A stretch of DNA of 64,000 nt from Paenibacillus sp. Soil787 (GCF_001429545.1 NZ_LMSP01000015.1:1-64000); one strand, 5' to 3'. Shown: positions 53,066-61,978, numbered from the stretch's first letter. Notes: generated from the sequence alone by a model not told the origin. Numbers and translations are program-made.

Positions 53066-53190
53066 AGTATAGGCGGTTTAGGGGGCTACGTCAACCAAAT
53101 CTTGTTCTTTGGGATAACGTACAGAATGACTATAGCGATTCTTTATCGGTAATATCCTTATATATTTTGTTATCATGTTCATTAGGAGAC

Positions 53191-53229
53191 ATGATGGATT
53201 ATTCGAAAGAGAGTGAAGATGTATTATAA
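53191..53229 (+). CDS. Possible 12-codon leader peptide
   Basis: AGGAGAC is followed by ATGATG and an open frame for MMDYSKESEDVL ending at TAA (53227-53229). The stop overlaps the only plausible start region of the following methyltransferase frame, so the peptide may exist to couple translation into it. It could also be noise. Confidence 0.35.
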   Translation: MMDYSKESEDVL

Positions 53230-54014
53230 ATGAAACAATCTATGTCAGCAGGCTTCGAGCAGCTGGTTGTGTTTTCGCCGAAGAGGAGGCCCGGTTACTC
53301 GTCTCAGCAGCTCGGACGTCGGAGGAGCTCATCGCCATGGTGGATCGTCGAGTCGCCGGTTTGCCTCTCGAACACGTTATCGGATGGGCGGAATTTTGCG
53401 GTCTGAAGATAAGCGTGGATCCAGGAGTCTTCGTACCTCGCCATCGCACAGAGTTTCTCGTTCGCCAGGCCGCAGCACTCGCACAGTCAGGAGCCGTAGT
53501 GATCGACCTATGCTGCGGCTCTGGCGCGGTGGGCACAGCACTGGCTGCCGCCTTAGAACGGATCGAGTTGCACGCCACCGATATCGACCCAGCCGCAGTA
53601 CGGTGTGCCCGCCGCAACGTCGCTTCCGCTAGTGGTCACGTATATGAAGGCGACCTCTACGAGCCGCTGCCCGCCCTACTGCGAGGCCGCGTCGACATCT
53701 TGGTCGCCAACGCACCTTACGTCCCCACCGAGGCGATCCGGCTGCTGCCTCCAGAGGCCCGGATACACGAGTCGCAGGTGGCGCTCGACGGGGGAGCGGA
53801 CGGGCTTGACGTCCAGCGCCGGGTGGTGGCTGCGGCGCCAATCTGGCTGGCACCGGGCGGCCATCTTCTGGTCGAGACTAGTCAGCGGCAGGCGCCGCAG
53901 ACAGCCAAGCTTTTCGCTAGCAATGGGCTGATCCCGCAGGTGACCAGATTAGACGAACTGGACGCCACAGTCGTAATAGGAACCAAGCCCGGCCTGTCCG
54001 CAACCAAGGGGTGA
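53223..54014 (+). CDS. Putative protein N(5)-glutamine methyltransferase (HemK-like)
   Basis: A class I SAM methyltransferase with LCCGSGAVG (SAM), TDIDPAAV, and NAPYVP, an NPPY-like variant of the HemK/PrmC catalytic motif. From the ATG at 53337 it has 225 residues, but family-like sequence (ETIYVSRLRAAGCVFAEEEA) continues in frame upstream to 53217 with no ATG, GTG or TTG; an ATT at 53223 is the best candidate start. It is much GC-richer than its neighbours and resembles actinobacterial members, so acquisition by transfer is likely. The target may be a release factor or ribosomal protein; not known. Confidence 0.8.
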   Translation: MINETIYVSRLRAAGCVFAEEEARLLVSAARTSEELIAMVDRRVAGLPLEHVIGWAEFCGLKISVDPGVFVPRHRTEFLVRQAAALAQSGAVVIDLCCGSGAVGTALAAALERIELHATDIDPAAVRCARRNVASASGHVYEGDLYEPLPALLRGRVDILVANAPYVPTEAIRLLPPEARIHESQVALDGGADGLDVQRRVVAAAPIWLAPGGHLLVETSQRQAPQTAKLFASNGLIPQVTRLDELDATVVIGTKPGLSATKG

Positions 54015-54022
54015 TCCCTAAT

Positions 54023-54068
54023 AAACCCAGTTAAACACTTATTTATGGTGTTTTGACTGGGTTTTTTT
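54023..54068 (+). terminator. Terminator of the methyltransferase gene
   Basis: The stem AAACCCAGTTAAACAC/GTGTTTTGACTGGGTTT, with a mismatch, is followed by TTTT. Confidence 0.88.
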
Positions 54069-54320
54069 ATTAGAATCACATTGAGAACAAATAAGCGCAA
54101 AAACGCGCTTTCAACGAGAGCTCCGCGAGCCGAAGCTCGTCGACTGTGTCGGAGAGGTCGGAAATCGGCTTCTCAGCTGACCTTCCTGCGCATCCGCACT
54201 GTGTAAGCGCGGAAAACGCGCTTAATCGCGCAGCCCTGAACAAAATCACCCTTCGGTTGTTGAAGCATAACCACTTATCCACAGGCGCTCAGAACAATTT
54301 GTTCGATTCTGAATGAATTG
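54069..54320. other. Gene-free stretch
   Basis: GC-rich short inverted repeats (GAGCTCCGCGAGC; GCGCGGAAAACGCGC) and no convincing gene. Open frames here lack ribosome binding sites and family-like residues. Confidence 0.4.
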
Positions 54321-54364
54321 TGTTCATTACTCTCATTTTTCGGGTGAGCAATACCTTTTATACT
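54321..54364 (+). promoter_or_regulatory. Activator-type promoter of the sugar permease operon
   Basis: TGTTCATTACTCT (54321-54333) is followed by a poor -35 (TTTTTC) and, after 17 bp, TATACT (54359-54364). The same layout occurs at 59714-59756 before the binding-protein gene, which suggests shared activation by the response regulator encoded at 58034. Confidence 0.6.
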
Positions 54365-54405
54365 AAACATAAAGGTGTTATTGAAATGAAAGGCGGTTTA
54401 ACCGG

Positions 54406-55368
54406 ATGAAGCCTGAAACTAGCATTACTCACCCAAAGCTTTCCTCACGCAAAAAGACAACAGCATTCACCCTGAAAGGACGCTGGGAATCGCCAATAGC
54501 CGGGTATCTATTCATTTCCCCGTGGTTACTTGGATTTCTGCTGTTAACCTTATGGCCGATGGTTCAATCGATGTATTATTCCTTCACTAAATATACGTTA
54601 TTAGATGCCCCAGAGTGGATTGGCCTAAGAAACTACGAGCGGATTTTTGCAGACGATGAGATGTTTCGTCAATCAATGAAAATAACGATTCTTTTCGTCG
54701 TTTTATCCGTGCCCATCAAGCTCTTCAGTGCTTTAATGGTTGCGATCGTGCTCAATAAGAAAATAAAAGGGATTTCTGTGTATCGAACATTCATCTATTT
54801 GCCTTCACTCATAGGGAGCAGCATTGCTGTAGCTATTCTTTGGCAAAACATTTTCGGTATCAACGGGTTTATCAATCGATTTTTAAGTTATTTCGGTATT
54901 GAGGGAATCAGCTGGATTAGTAATCCCAATACGGCATTAGGCACCTTAATTATTCTGGTTGCTTGGCAGTTTGGTTCTTCGATGGTTATTTTCCTAGCCG
55001 GATTAAAACAAATACCTGCCGAGTTATACGAGGCTTCTTCCGTAGATGGCGCATCTAAAGTCAGACAGTTTTTCAGTATTACTTTACCTATGCTGTCGCC
55101 TGTACTGTTGTTTAATCTCGTGCTGCAGACCATCGGTTCCTTTCAAATGTTTACGCAAGCCTTCATCATTACGAAAGGCGGGCCCATTAACTCCACGTAC
55201 ATGTACGCTTTATACCTATATGATCGCGCCTTTTCTAGATATGAGATGGGTTATGCTTCCGCTCTGGCATGGATACTCCTTGTGGTGATTGCGATCGTAA
55301 CGGCTTTAATTTTCGCCTCATCCCGTTACTGGGTATTCTATGAAACAGAAGGAGCGAGAAGAAAATGA
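54406..55368 (+). CDS. Sugar ABC transporter permease, MalF/UgpA type
   Basis: A 320-residue permease with about six helices; AGYLFISPWLLGFLLLTLWP in the first helix and the EAA loop YEASSVDGASKVRQFFSITLP. It overlaps the next permease by 4 bp (ATGA). It works with the lipoprotein encoded at 59797 and a shared ATPase encoded elsewhere. Expression is probably driven by the YesM/YesN-like pair encoded just downstream. Confidence 0.93.
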   Translation: MKPETSITHPKLSSRKKTTAFTLKGRWESPIAGYLFISPWLLGFLLLTLWPMVQSMYYSFTKYTLLDAPEWIGLRNYERIFADDEMFRQSMKITILFVVLSVPIKLFSALMVAIVLNKKIKGISVYRTFIYLPSLIGSSIAVAILWQNIFGINGFINRFLSYFGIEGISWISNPNTALGTLIILVAWQFGSSMVIFLAGLKQIPAELYEASSVDGASKVRQFFSITLPMLSPVLLFNLVLQTIGSFQMFTQAFIITKGGPINSTYMYALYLYDRAFSRYEMGYASALAWILLVVIAIVTALIFASSRYWVFYETEGARRK

Positions 55369-56216
55369 GAAACCAATTGATTGGAGCACGGACTTTTCGA
55401 ACGCATTTCTTATTAGCGCTTTTTAGTCTAATTATGATATATCCCATGCTATGGTGGGTGGGAGCTGCCTTTAAATCGAACGCGGAGATGAGCTCGCCCA
55501 GCTTCTTTCCTACCGAGTGGTTATGGAGCAACTTTAGCCAAGGGTGGGTCGCCATTCCTAAGTTTACCTTTACTCATTTTTATCTGAATACCTTTGAACT
55601 GATTACAGGAGTTCTTGTAACGTCTATCATTTCCTGCAGCTTGGTGGCTTTTGGTTTCGCTCGATTGGATTTTCCGCTGAAAAACTTCTGGTTTTCCATT
55701 CTGATGGTCACCCTGATGCTGCCAAGTCAAGTGACACTGGTTCCACAGTACATCATGTTTAATACTTGGGGTTGGGTCAATACGTATCTGCCTTTCTATG
55801 TTCCACATGCCCTAGCAGGCGGTATCGGCGGACCCTTCTTTATCTTCCTATTGGTGCAGTTTATTCGCGGGATTCCGCGGGAGCTGGATGAATCGGCCAA
55901 AATGGACGGCTGCAGCTGGTTCGGCATTTACTTAAGAATTGTACTGCCCTTAACGAAGCCCGCGCTTGTAACGGTCGCCATTTATTGTTTCCTTTGGAAT
56001 TGGGACGATTTCTTCGGACACTTGCTGTATATCAATTCGGTGAGCAAATACACCGTCGGTCTTGCCTTGAAGCTGTTTGTCGACAGCCAATCGGCTCTTC
56101 CGTGGGGACAATTACTTGCCATGTCGCTCGTTTCTATTATTCCATCACTGATTCTCTTTTTTATGGCGCAGCGCCATTTTGTCGATGGCATTGCTTCAGG
56201 TGCAGTGAAAGGATAG
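55365..56216 (+). CDS. Carbohydrate ABC transporter permease, MalG type
   Basis: A 283-residue permease with about six helices, the EAA loop LDESAKMDGCSWFGIYLRIVLP and the family ending DGIASGAVKG. It is translationally coupled to the first permease and followed by a terminator. Confidence 0.93.
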   Translation: MRNQLIGARTFRTHFLLALFSLIMIYPMLWWVGAAFKSNAEMSSPSFFPTEWLWSNFSQGWVAIPKFTFTHFYLNTFELITGVLVTSIISCSLVAFGFARLDFPLKNFWFSILMVTLMLPSQVTLVPQYIMFNTWGWVNTYLPFYVPHALAGGIGGPFFIFLLVQFIRGIPRELDESAKMDGCSWFGIYLRIVLPLTKPALVTVAIYCFLWNWDDFFGHLLYINSVSKYTVGLALKLFVDSQSALPWGQLLAMSLVSIIPSLILFFMAQRHFVDGIASGAVKG

Positions 56217-56232
56217 AATAATAGAATAAAGG

Positions 56233-56261
56233 AAAAAGGTTGCGCTACCGCAGCCTTTTTT
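56233..56261 (+). terminator. Terminator between permease and kinase genes
   Basis: The stem AAAAAGGTTGCG/CGCAGCCTTTTTT has a four-base loop (CTAC). It should reduce read-through into the kinase gene. Confidence 0.92.
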
Positions 56262-56295
56262 GCACTTTTATGGAAGTAAATGAGGAGGAGCTGCT

Positions 56296-58056
56296 GTGTT
56301 TAACTTATTCAAGCGCGTTCGAATCGGTCGCCTGTTCTTTGGAAGCTTCGCCGCGTTCATTGCCGTGCTGCTGCTCATTTCCTCCTGGATCAGCTACAGC
56401 CTAACTTCACGCGAGTTAGCTGACAATACGGCTAATTATCAGCAGGATCTGTTAAATGAATTGAATAAACGCTTGGTCACTCAGTTGAACTCTATTGAGC
56501 AGATGTCTAATGCAGCCTCTAGAAATATCGAAATTATCGGATATGATCCTCTGGAGACTGACTTATTTGAGCTAAAAAAGCGTAAGGAAGATTTGGCTAA
56601 TCTACTTGCCAGCATTACCTACAGCACAACAATGGTGCAGTCCATTTATTTATATATCGAACACCCGTTCGTGACAGATGCTCAAGGGCCAATTCGCGTT
56701 TATGACTTAAAGAAGGTGAAGGACGAGGATTGGCACGCGGACATCCAAAATAATGATTTTGCCTGGGTCAAAGAACGTACGATTCAAACCAATAAAGGCG
56801 CGCTATCGGTTACTAGCTTTGCAAGAAAGCTTTACAATAACTCAGGTATCTATTACGGCTTGCTCTTGCTCAATGTGAAATCATCCGAGATCCAGAATTT
56901 GATTCGGGGTGAAACGGAGGGAAGAAGCAGATTGTTAATTGATGCAGGCGGCAGAACCATTGCTGCCATCGGCGATCCCAACTTGCAAGAGAGTGAGCTT
57001 GAGAAGATTAGGCTGATTAAGGAGAAGTCTGGAAGTGTTCATTTAACAGCCAAACCACAAAGTGAATCCTTACTCGTTTGGAGTAAATCCCCTTCGAATT
57101 GGACACTGGTTGAGGTGACACCGTGGAAGAACATTGTCCATGGCAGTATTCGATTAGCCCTTATTCTTCTAACTGTAGGTCTATCCGCCATTTTTATCGC
57201 TTCCTTTTTCACCTTCTTTATTTCCAGACAATTCACCAATCCTATTCGACTTTTGGTTGCTTTTATGAATAAGCTTCCTGATCGGGGTCTTGTTTCGGAC
57301 TTGCCTACGGATTATACCAATGAGTTTGGTAATTTATTTAATGGCTATCGGAAACAAATGGAACGAATTGAGGAACTTCTAACCTCATTGAAAGCTCAGC
57401 ACAAGCGCCAACGCGAAGCCGAAATTAAGGCGCTGCAGGCCATGATTAATCCTCATTTTCTGTATAACACTTTGGATCAACTGAACTGGCTAGCTATTGA
57501 TTCCGGTCAAACGAAAATCAGCAAGATCCTTTCCTTAATGGGTAAAATGTTTCGCATCGGCCTATCCAATGGTGAGACATTGATTCCTATCGCAGACGAG
57601 ATGACGCATGTCGAATGTTATTTGCAAATACAGCAAATTCGTTGGGGTGACCGCTTGGCATTCACGATCACTGTCGATGAAACAGCCAAACACCTCTTTG
57701 TACCGAGACTGACCCTGCAGCCTTTTATCGAAAACGCGATCATCCACGGTTTTCACGGGCGAAAGAAAGGCGAAATCCAAGTGAGCGTGCAGCTGCTAGG
57801 GCAAGACATCCAATTTCAAGTTTGGGATGATGGCGTTGGGCTGCGACCCGATTGGGATCAACCCAAGGCAAGGAAAACAGGCGGTTACGGATTGCGAAAT
57901 GTGAGAGAACGCATTGAGGCTTATTTCGGGCCTCCTTATGGAGTTCATATTACAAGTACGGAAGGGAAGGGCACCGAAGTTACCATTCTATTGCCGCAAA
58001 TCCAAAATAAAGAAGAAGTCGAGGAGAGGTATCATGTGGAAAATACTCATTATTGA
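56296..58056 (+). CDS. Sensor histidine kinase, YesM type
   Basis: A 586-residue membrane sensor: N-terminal helix, an outer sensor domain (about residues 40-285), a second helix, a HAMP linker, and the His_kinase domain with INPHFLYNTLDQLNWL (the phosphorylated His) then an ATPase with LQPFIENAIIHG, WDDGVGL and GGYGLRNVRERI. The kinase probably senses a sugar or polysaccharide breakdown product and phosphorylates the regulator encoded at 58034. The start is GTG behind GAGGAGGAG. It overlaps the regulator gene by 23 bp. Confidence 0.94.
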   Translation: MFNLFKRVRIGRLFFGSFAAFIAVLLLISSWISYSLTSRELADNTANYQQDLLNELNKRLVTQLNSIEQMSNAASRNIEIIGYDPLETDLFELKKRKEDLANLLASITYSTTMVQSIYLYIEHPFVTDAQGPIRVYDLKKVKDEDWHADIQNNDFAWVKERTIQTNKGALSVTSFARKLYNNSGIYYGLLLLNVKSSEIQNLIRGETEGRSRLLIDAGGRTIAAIGDPNLQESELEKIRLIKEKSGSVHLTAKPQSESLLVWSKSPSNWTLVEVTPWKNIVHGSIRLALILLTVGLSAIFIASFFTFFISRQFTNPIRLLVAFMNKLPDRGLVSDLPTDYTNEFGNLFNGYRKQMERIEELLTSLKAQHKRQREAEIKALQAMINPHFLYNTLDQLNWLAIDSGQTKISKILSLMGKMFRIGLSNGETLIPIADEMTHVECYLQIQQIRWGDRLAFTITVDETAKHLFVPRLTLQPFIENAIIHGFHGRKKGEIQVSVQLLGQDIQFQVWDDGVGLRPDWDQPKARKTGGYGLRNVRERIEAYFGPPYGVHITSTEGKGTEVTILLPQIQNKEEVEERYHVENTHY

Positions 58057-59650
58057 TGATGACTTTCAAGTGTTGGAAGGTATGAAGAAGGCGATTCCTT
58101 GGGAGTCCATTGACGCCGAATTAGTGGGTGAAGCCAGCGATGGCGCCGAAGGTCTAGAGATGGTCCGACAAACTCAGCCGGATATCGTGATTACGGATAT
58201 TTACATGCCTGTGATGAACGGCTTAGAAATGATCGAGAAGCTCCGAGAGACTAACTTTCCCGGTGAACTGATTATCCTAAGCGGTTACGCTGACTTCCAG
58301 TATGCTCGGCAGGCTCTGCGGCTGCAGGTGAGTGACTATTTGTCCAAGCCCGTTACCATTGAAGAGCTGGGGGCAGTGCTAGCCAAAGTTATTAAAGAAT
58401 TGGAATCGAAAGAACTGAAAAAAATAGAGCAAGAAGAAGTCAAAAGAAGGCTGATGATGTATGAGCCCTTTGTCCAGCAAGAATGGTTGAAGTCGGTCAT
58501 TACCGGCACCTTTAATGAAACGATAGCCGCGGAAAGTATTCAGCTATCTGAACAAGCCTACTGGCTGCACAGAAACCACCTCGTGATGGGTATAGAGTTG
58601 ATGAGCACTATTCGCACGGCTAACCTATCGCTAATCGATTGGAACTTGTTTCGTTTTGCATTAGCCAATATTATTAGAGAAATCTTGGCCGAAGATTGGC
58701 CGGAATCCGACTTTATTGAGCTTCACAGCCATCATGCCGCGATAATGTTTCATACTGAGCGTTCAAGTGTGAAAGATGATGCCATGCGTAGGATTCAATT
58801 GATTGGCGAACGTATCACGGATTGTGTCCTTACTTACCTTCGGCTAACGATCCGTTTAGGGTTAGGCCAGATGAAGGAATCTTGGCAGGAAATATCAGAC
58901 TCCACCGAGGAAGCCTTTCTTGATTTATTACAGATGTCTATCATCCCGACACTTACTGGAGATCATCGATCTACCGTTCCACCCGAGAAAGAACTGGCTA
59001 TTCGTCCAGTTAAATTTTATCAAGAGCTTGCAGAAGCGATTGTTTATTCCAAAGAAGAAACCGCTGCGCAGATTGTGGAAGCTTATATCAACCAATTGCA
59101 AAGCATATCAACCATAACCCCCGCTTACTTGCAGTATTTATGTACAGAGCTATGGACGATATTTGCTTACTCCTTATACAGCGTAGGAATTGTGCTTGAT
59201 GAACTGTTTCCAGAAATGAAGCTGCAATCGGAAATTATTCAAATCCAAACACCGGAGCAATTGCAGCAATGGCTGCGGGGCAAAATTCATATTATTGCAA
59301 CCAGCCGTCATTGGAACGAGAATTCCAAACATAAAGAAGTGGTCGATTTCATGATTCAATACGCACACGATCACTATGCCGAAGAGATCAGCTTGGAAGA
59401 TATGTCGAAGCAGCTTTACTTGTCTCGCAATTATTTGAATCAAATTTTCAAGAAAGCGACCGGTGAAACCTTCACGAACTACGTCATTCAAGTGCGGATG
59501 AAGAAGGCACAGGCCCTTCTGGCCGAAGGCAAATATTTGATCTATGAGATATCCGAAAAAGTCGGCTATAAAAATGTCCCTTATTTTAGCTCTATTTTCA
59601 AAAAATATAATGGCATAAGCCCGAGTGAAGTAAGTAAGAGTGGGTTATAA
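58034..59650 (+). CDS. Response regulator with AraC-type output, YesN type
   Basis: A 538-residue protein. The receiver (about residues 1-120) has IIDDD, the phosphorylated Asp in VITDIYMPVMNG, and LSKPV. The middle is helical, and the C-terminal AraC HTH has SKQLYLSRNYLNQIFKKATG and YKNVPYFSSIFKKYNGISPSE. The ATG at 58034 with GAGGAGAGG is used. It should bind the direct motif shared by the promoters at 54321 and 59714 and activate the transporter genes. That target is inferred. Confidence 0.94.
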   Translation: MWKILIIDDDFQVLEGMKKAIPWESIDAELVGEASDGAEGLEMVRQTQPDIVITDIYMPVMNGLEMIEKLRETNFPGELIILSGYADFQYARQALRLQVSDYLSKPVTIEELGAVLAKVIKELESKELKKIEQEEVKRRLMMYEPFVQQEWLKSVITGTFNETIAAESIQLSEQAYWLHRNHLVMGIELMSTIRTANLSLIDWNLFRFALANIIREILAEDWPESDFIELHSHHAAIMFHTERSSVKDDAMRRIQLIGERITDCVLTYLRLTIRLGLGQMKESWQEISDSTEEAFLDLLQMSIIPTLTGDHRSTVPPEKELAIRPVKFYQELAEAIVYSKEETAAQIVEAYINQLQSISTITPAYLQYLCTELWTIFAYSLYSVGIVLDELFPEMKLQSEIIQIQTPEQLQQWLRGKIHIIATSRHWNENSKHKEVVDFMIQYAHDHYAEEISLEDMSKQLYLSRNYLNQIFKKATGETFTNYVIQVRMKKAQALLAEGKYLIYEISEKVGYKNVPYFSSIFKKYNGISPSEVSKSGL

Positions 59651-59713
59651 CTTGGAATGTACCTATACGTCGTCAAATTATGATCAATATTGTGATCAAT
59701 AGTGAAAGAAGTG

Positions 59714-59756
59714 TGTTCATTACTCTGCTTTTTCTTCTTTTCAATTGTCCTATAAT
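59714..59756 (+). promoter_or_regulatory. Activator-type promoter of the sugar-binding protein gene
   Basis: TGTTCATTACTCT (59714-59726) is followed after two differing bases by TTTTTC at 59729-59734 and, after 16 bp, a perfect TATAAT at 59751-59756. The upstream block equals that at 54321. Confidence 0.65.
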
Positions 59757-59796
59757 TAACTTGTAAAGATAATGAGGTAGTGAAAGGGGATTTTCA

Positions 59797-61113
59797 ATGA
59801 AAGTGCAGATGAGAAAATGGAGCATGCTCTCGATGACTGCCATGATAGCGCTGTCCCTAAGTGCATGTGGTTCCGGAAATACACCAAGTACTACGGGGAG
59901 CAGCCCTGCTGCAACACCGGCACCCGCGGCTACAACATCCCAGCCTGTTAAGCTTCGCATTGTATGGTGGGGTTCACAGGCAAGGCACGACGCTACATTA
60001 AAAGCACTAGATGCGTATACAAAGAAACATCCCAACGTGACCTTTGAGCCAGAATTCTCTGGGTTTGATGGCTACGCGGATAAGTTGGCTACCCAAGCTG
60101 CAGCCAAAAATGCCCCCGATATTATCCAAATGGATCCGGCCTGGCTCGCTGAGTATGCAGGTAGAAACCAGCTGGCTGACTTATCCAAAGGCATTCGTAC
60201 CGAAGATATCGACAAATCGCTCGTGGATTCAGGGAAATTTAAAGATAAGCTTTATGCCATCGCGCTAGGCAATAATGCAACTGGCATGATTTACAACAAG
60301 AATGCCGTTGATAAACTAGGGGTTACACCTCCCAAAAACGGCTGGACATGGGACGAATACTTCCAATTCGGTAAAGATACTAAAGCCAAGCTTGAGAAAG
60401 ACAAATATGTGTTGATGGATGCAACATCCGATTATACCACATATTCTGCTTATCAAATCAGTCAGGGCAAAGGCTACCCGATCACCGAAGACGGCAAATT
60501 CAACTTCGATAAAGATACCTGGCTGACCTTTGTTAAGAAATATGCGGAGCTGCGTACAGCCGGGGTTATTCCTCCCGCAGAAATCGCTAGCACGGATAAA
60601 GAGTCTGACGCTAAGCTCGACTTAATGAACAATGACAGCGTATTGATGAAACGTACTTTCGCCGCGCTATTCCCAGGTTACGAGGGTGTAAAACCAGGTA
60701 CTTACTCACTTGTTGCTCAGCCTAAAGGAACCAAGTCCAGCGGTTGGCTGAAGCCTTCTATGTTCTGGTCGGTAAGTGCTGATTCCAAGTATGCGGAAGA
60801 ATCTAAGAAATTCATCGATTGGTTCGTGAATGATAGCGAAGCTGCAGACATTTTAACGACTACACGAGGCGTGCCGGTTTCCAAGAAAATGCTTGAGTAC
60901 CTAACACCTAAGTTAACTCCTGCAGATAAATTGCAAATTGAACTCATTAAAACTGTTGCTCCTGACGCTCAACCCTTCAATGCTGGAGCTAAAGGCTGGA
61001 GCAACTATACAGCTAAAGATTATAAGAGTATCGGTGAAAAAGTAATGTTCGGCAAAATAACGCCAGAAGCTGCTTTCGATGAGCTTGTGAAAAAGGCGAA
61101 GGATTATCAATAA
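59797..61113 (+). CDS. Extracellular sugar-binding lipoprotein
   Basis: A 438-residue solute-binding protein with lipobox LSACGS (Cys about residue 26) and typical segments (LRIVWWGSQARHDATLKALD, PDIIQMDPAWLAEYA, NNATGMIYNKNAVDKLGV). It is the binding partner of the permeases encoded at 54406-56216. It has its own activator-type promoter. The sugar is unknown. Confidence 0.94.
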   Translation: MKVQMRKWSMLSMTAMIALSLSACGSGNTPSTTGSSPAATPAPAATTSQPVKLRIVWWGSQARHDATLKALDAYTKKHPNVTFEPEFSGFDGYADKLATQAAAKNAPDIIQMDPAWLAEYAGRNQLADLSKGIRTEDIDKSLVDSGKFKDKLYAIALGNNATGMIYNKNAVDKLGVTPPKNGWTWDEYFQFGKDTKAKLEKDKYVLMDATSDYTTYSAYQISQGKGYPITEDGKFNFDKDTWLTFVKKYAELRTAGVIPPAEIASTDKESDAKLDLMNNDSVLMKRTFAALFPGYEGVKPGTYSLVAQPKGTKSSGWLKPSMFWSVSADSKYAEESKKFIDWFVNDSEAADILTTTRGVPVSKKMLEYLTPKLTPADKLQIELIKTVAPDAQPFNAGAKGWSNYTAKDYKSIGEKVMFGKITPEAAFDELVKKAKDYQ

Positions 61114-61127
61114 ACTCCAGATTAAAT

Positions 61128-61188
61128 GCAAAGAGAACCCAAGCAAGGTCAGGTATGTACTCCCAGACCTTACTTGGGTTCTCTTTGC
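61128..61188 (+). terminator. Strong stem-loop after the binding-protein gene
   Basis: The long stem GCAAAGAGAACCCAAG/CTTGGGTTCTCTTTGC has an inner AAGGTC/GACCTT pair. A good T-run is missing, so it may end or stabilise the message. Confidence 0.75.
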
Positions 61189-61236
61189 TAAAGCGTTAAC
61201 TTTTATCATATTGTACACTATACCCCTCTAGAGGAA

Positions 61237-61422
61237 TCATTGGTTTAAAGTATCCACTGCCCTTTGAGGATTGTTTGCCAGGAAATAAATCCCAGGCCCA
61301 AGCCACTCGTAACCATTTTCGCTAGCTCTCATAGAATCTTGATGCATCAAAAACCTATCGGCAATCGATTGATCACATCCATGAAAGCCGAGTTCGAAAT
61401 TAGGCAAATTAGAGTACATCAT
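61237..61422 (-). pseudogene. ADP-ribosyltransferase-like toxin, truncated
   Basis: 61 codons give the N-terminus of a protein with LGFHGCDQSIADRF and YEWLGPGIYFLANNPQRA, the FHG...GxGIYF pattern of the diphtheria-toxin/PARP-like ART fold. The frame stops after VDTLNQ, where an intact member would continue for over 100 residues, and no remainder is seen downstream. It overlaps by ATGA the remnant of an upstream gene, an arrangement typical of toxin-antitoxin pairs. Identity as a toxin is inference. Confidence 0.6.
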
Positions 61423-61565
61423 TGTTCTTGATATTGGGGCATTAATTTCCCATCTTTATCAACAATACCGGCTTTGGGTTAAGAAGTCCAACGACTTTTC
61501 ACGCGGCTCCTCAATAATTTTATTAATATACTCATCAAGTGCTTCAATATGCACAAAAGTAAAAC
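61419..61565 (-). pseudogene. Frameshifted remnant of the gene preceding the ART-like gene
   Basis: One frame reads FVHIEALDEYINKIIEEP and REKSLDFL; after about position 61476 the sense continues in another frame as PKAGIVDKDGKLMPQYQEQ, ending in TGA that overlaps the next ATG. It looks like the 3' part of a small antitoxin-like gene broken by a frameshift and lacking its start. No family is named. Confidence 0.5.
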
Positions 61566-61736
61566 ACTAATGGAGCAGAACGAAGGAAATAAAACCTGGC
61601 CGATGGCCAGGTTCTTGTCTAAAGCTACGTTTGAACATGGGGAACGAGCTTCTCTTTGCTATCACTCGCTCGTTTAGATACCAATCCGCCAGCTGCTGTT
61701 AGTTCGAGGAAACAATTATTCAACGGCTCATAATTA

Positions 61737-61912
61737 CTGCGAAAGTGCAGGTATTTTTGCTAAAATCGTTTGAATAGCGGAAAAGCCTGCTATTCCGCAG
61801 GAATTTTATCTTTTCCATCCTGAAATCTAAAAAAAGACCGTAAAAGCCTGCACTTTTGCAGGAATGTACGAATAGGGGCTATTCGTAAGAAAAAAGCCTG
61901 CACTTTTGCAGG
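61737..61912. repeat. Phased array of CCTGC-N6-GCAGG palindromes
   Basis: Four copies lie at 61737-61750, 61786-61801, 61847-61862 and 61897-61912 (best form CCTGCACTTTTGCAGG, present twice). Start-to-start distances are 49, 61 and 50 bp. Flanking AAAAG precedes three of them. Confidence 0.82.
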
Positions 61913-61978
61913 TTTAACACAACCACAGTTACTTCTTCTCATTAAGCTCGCTCAAACAAAAAAACATACAAATCTCAA

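Noticed and set aside
54076-54282. Open frame of 68 codons on the minus strand
   Set aside because: It lies over short GC-rich inverted repeats, with no ribosome binding site and low-complexity residues.
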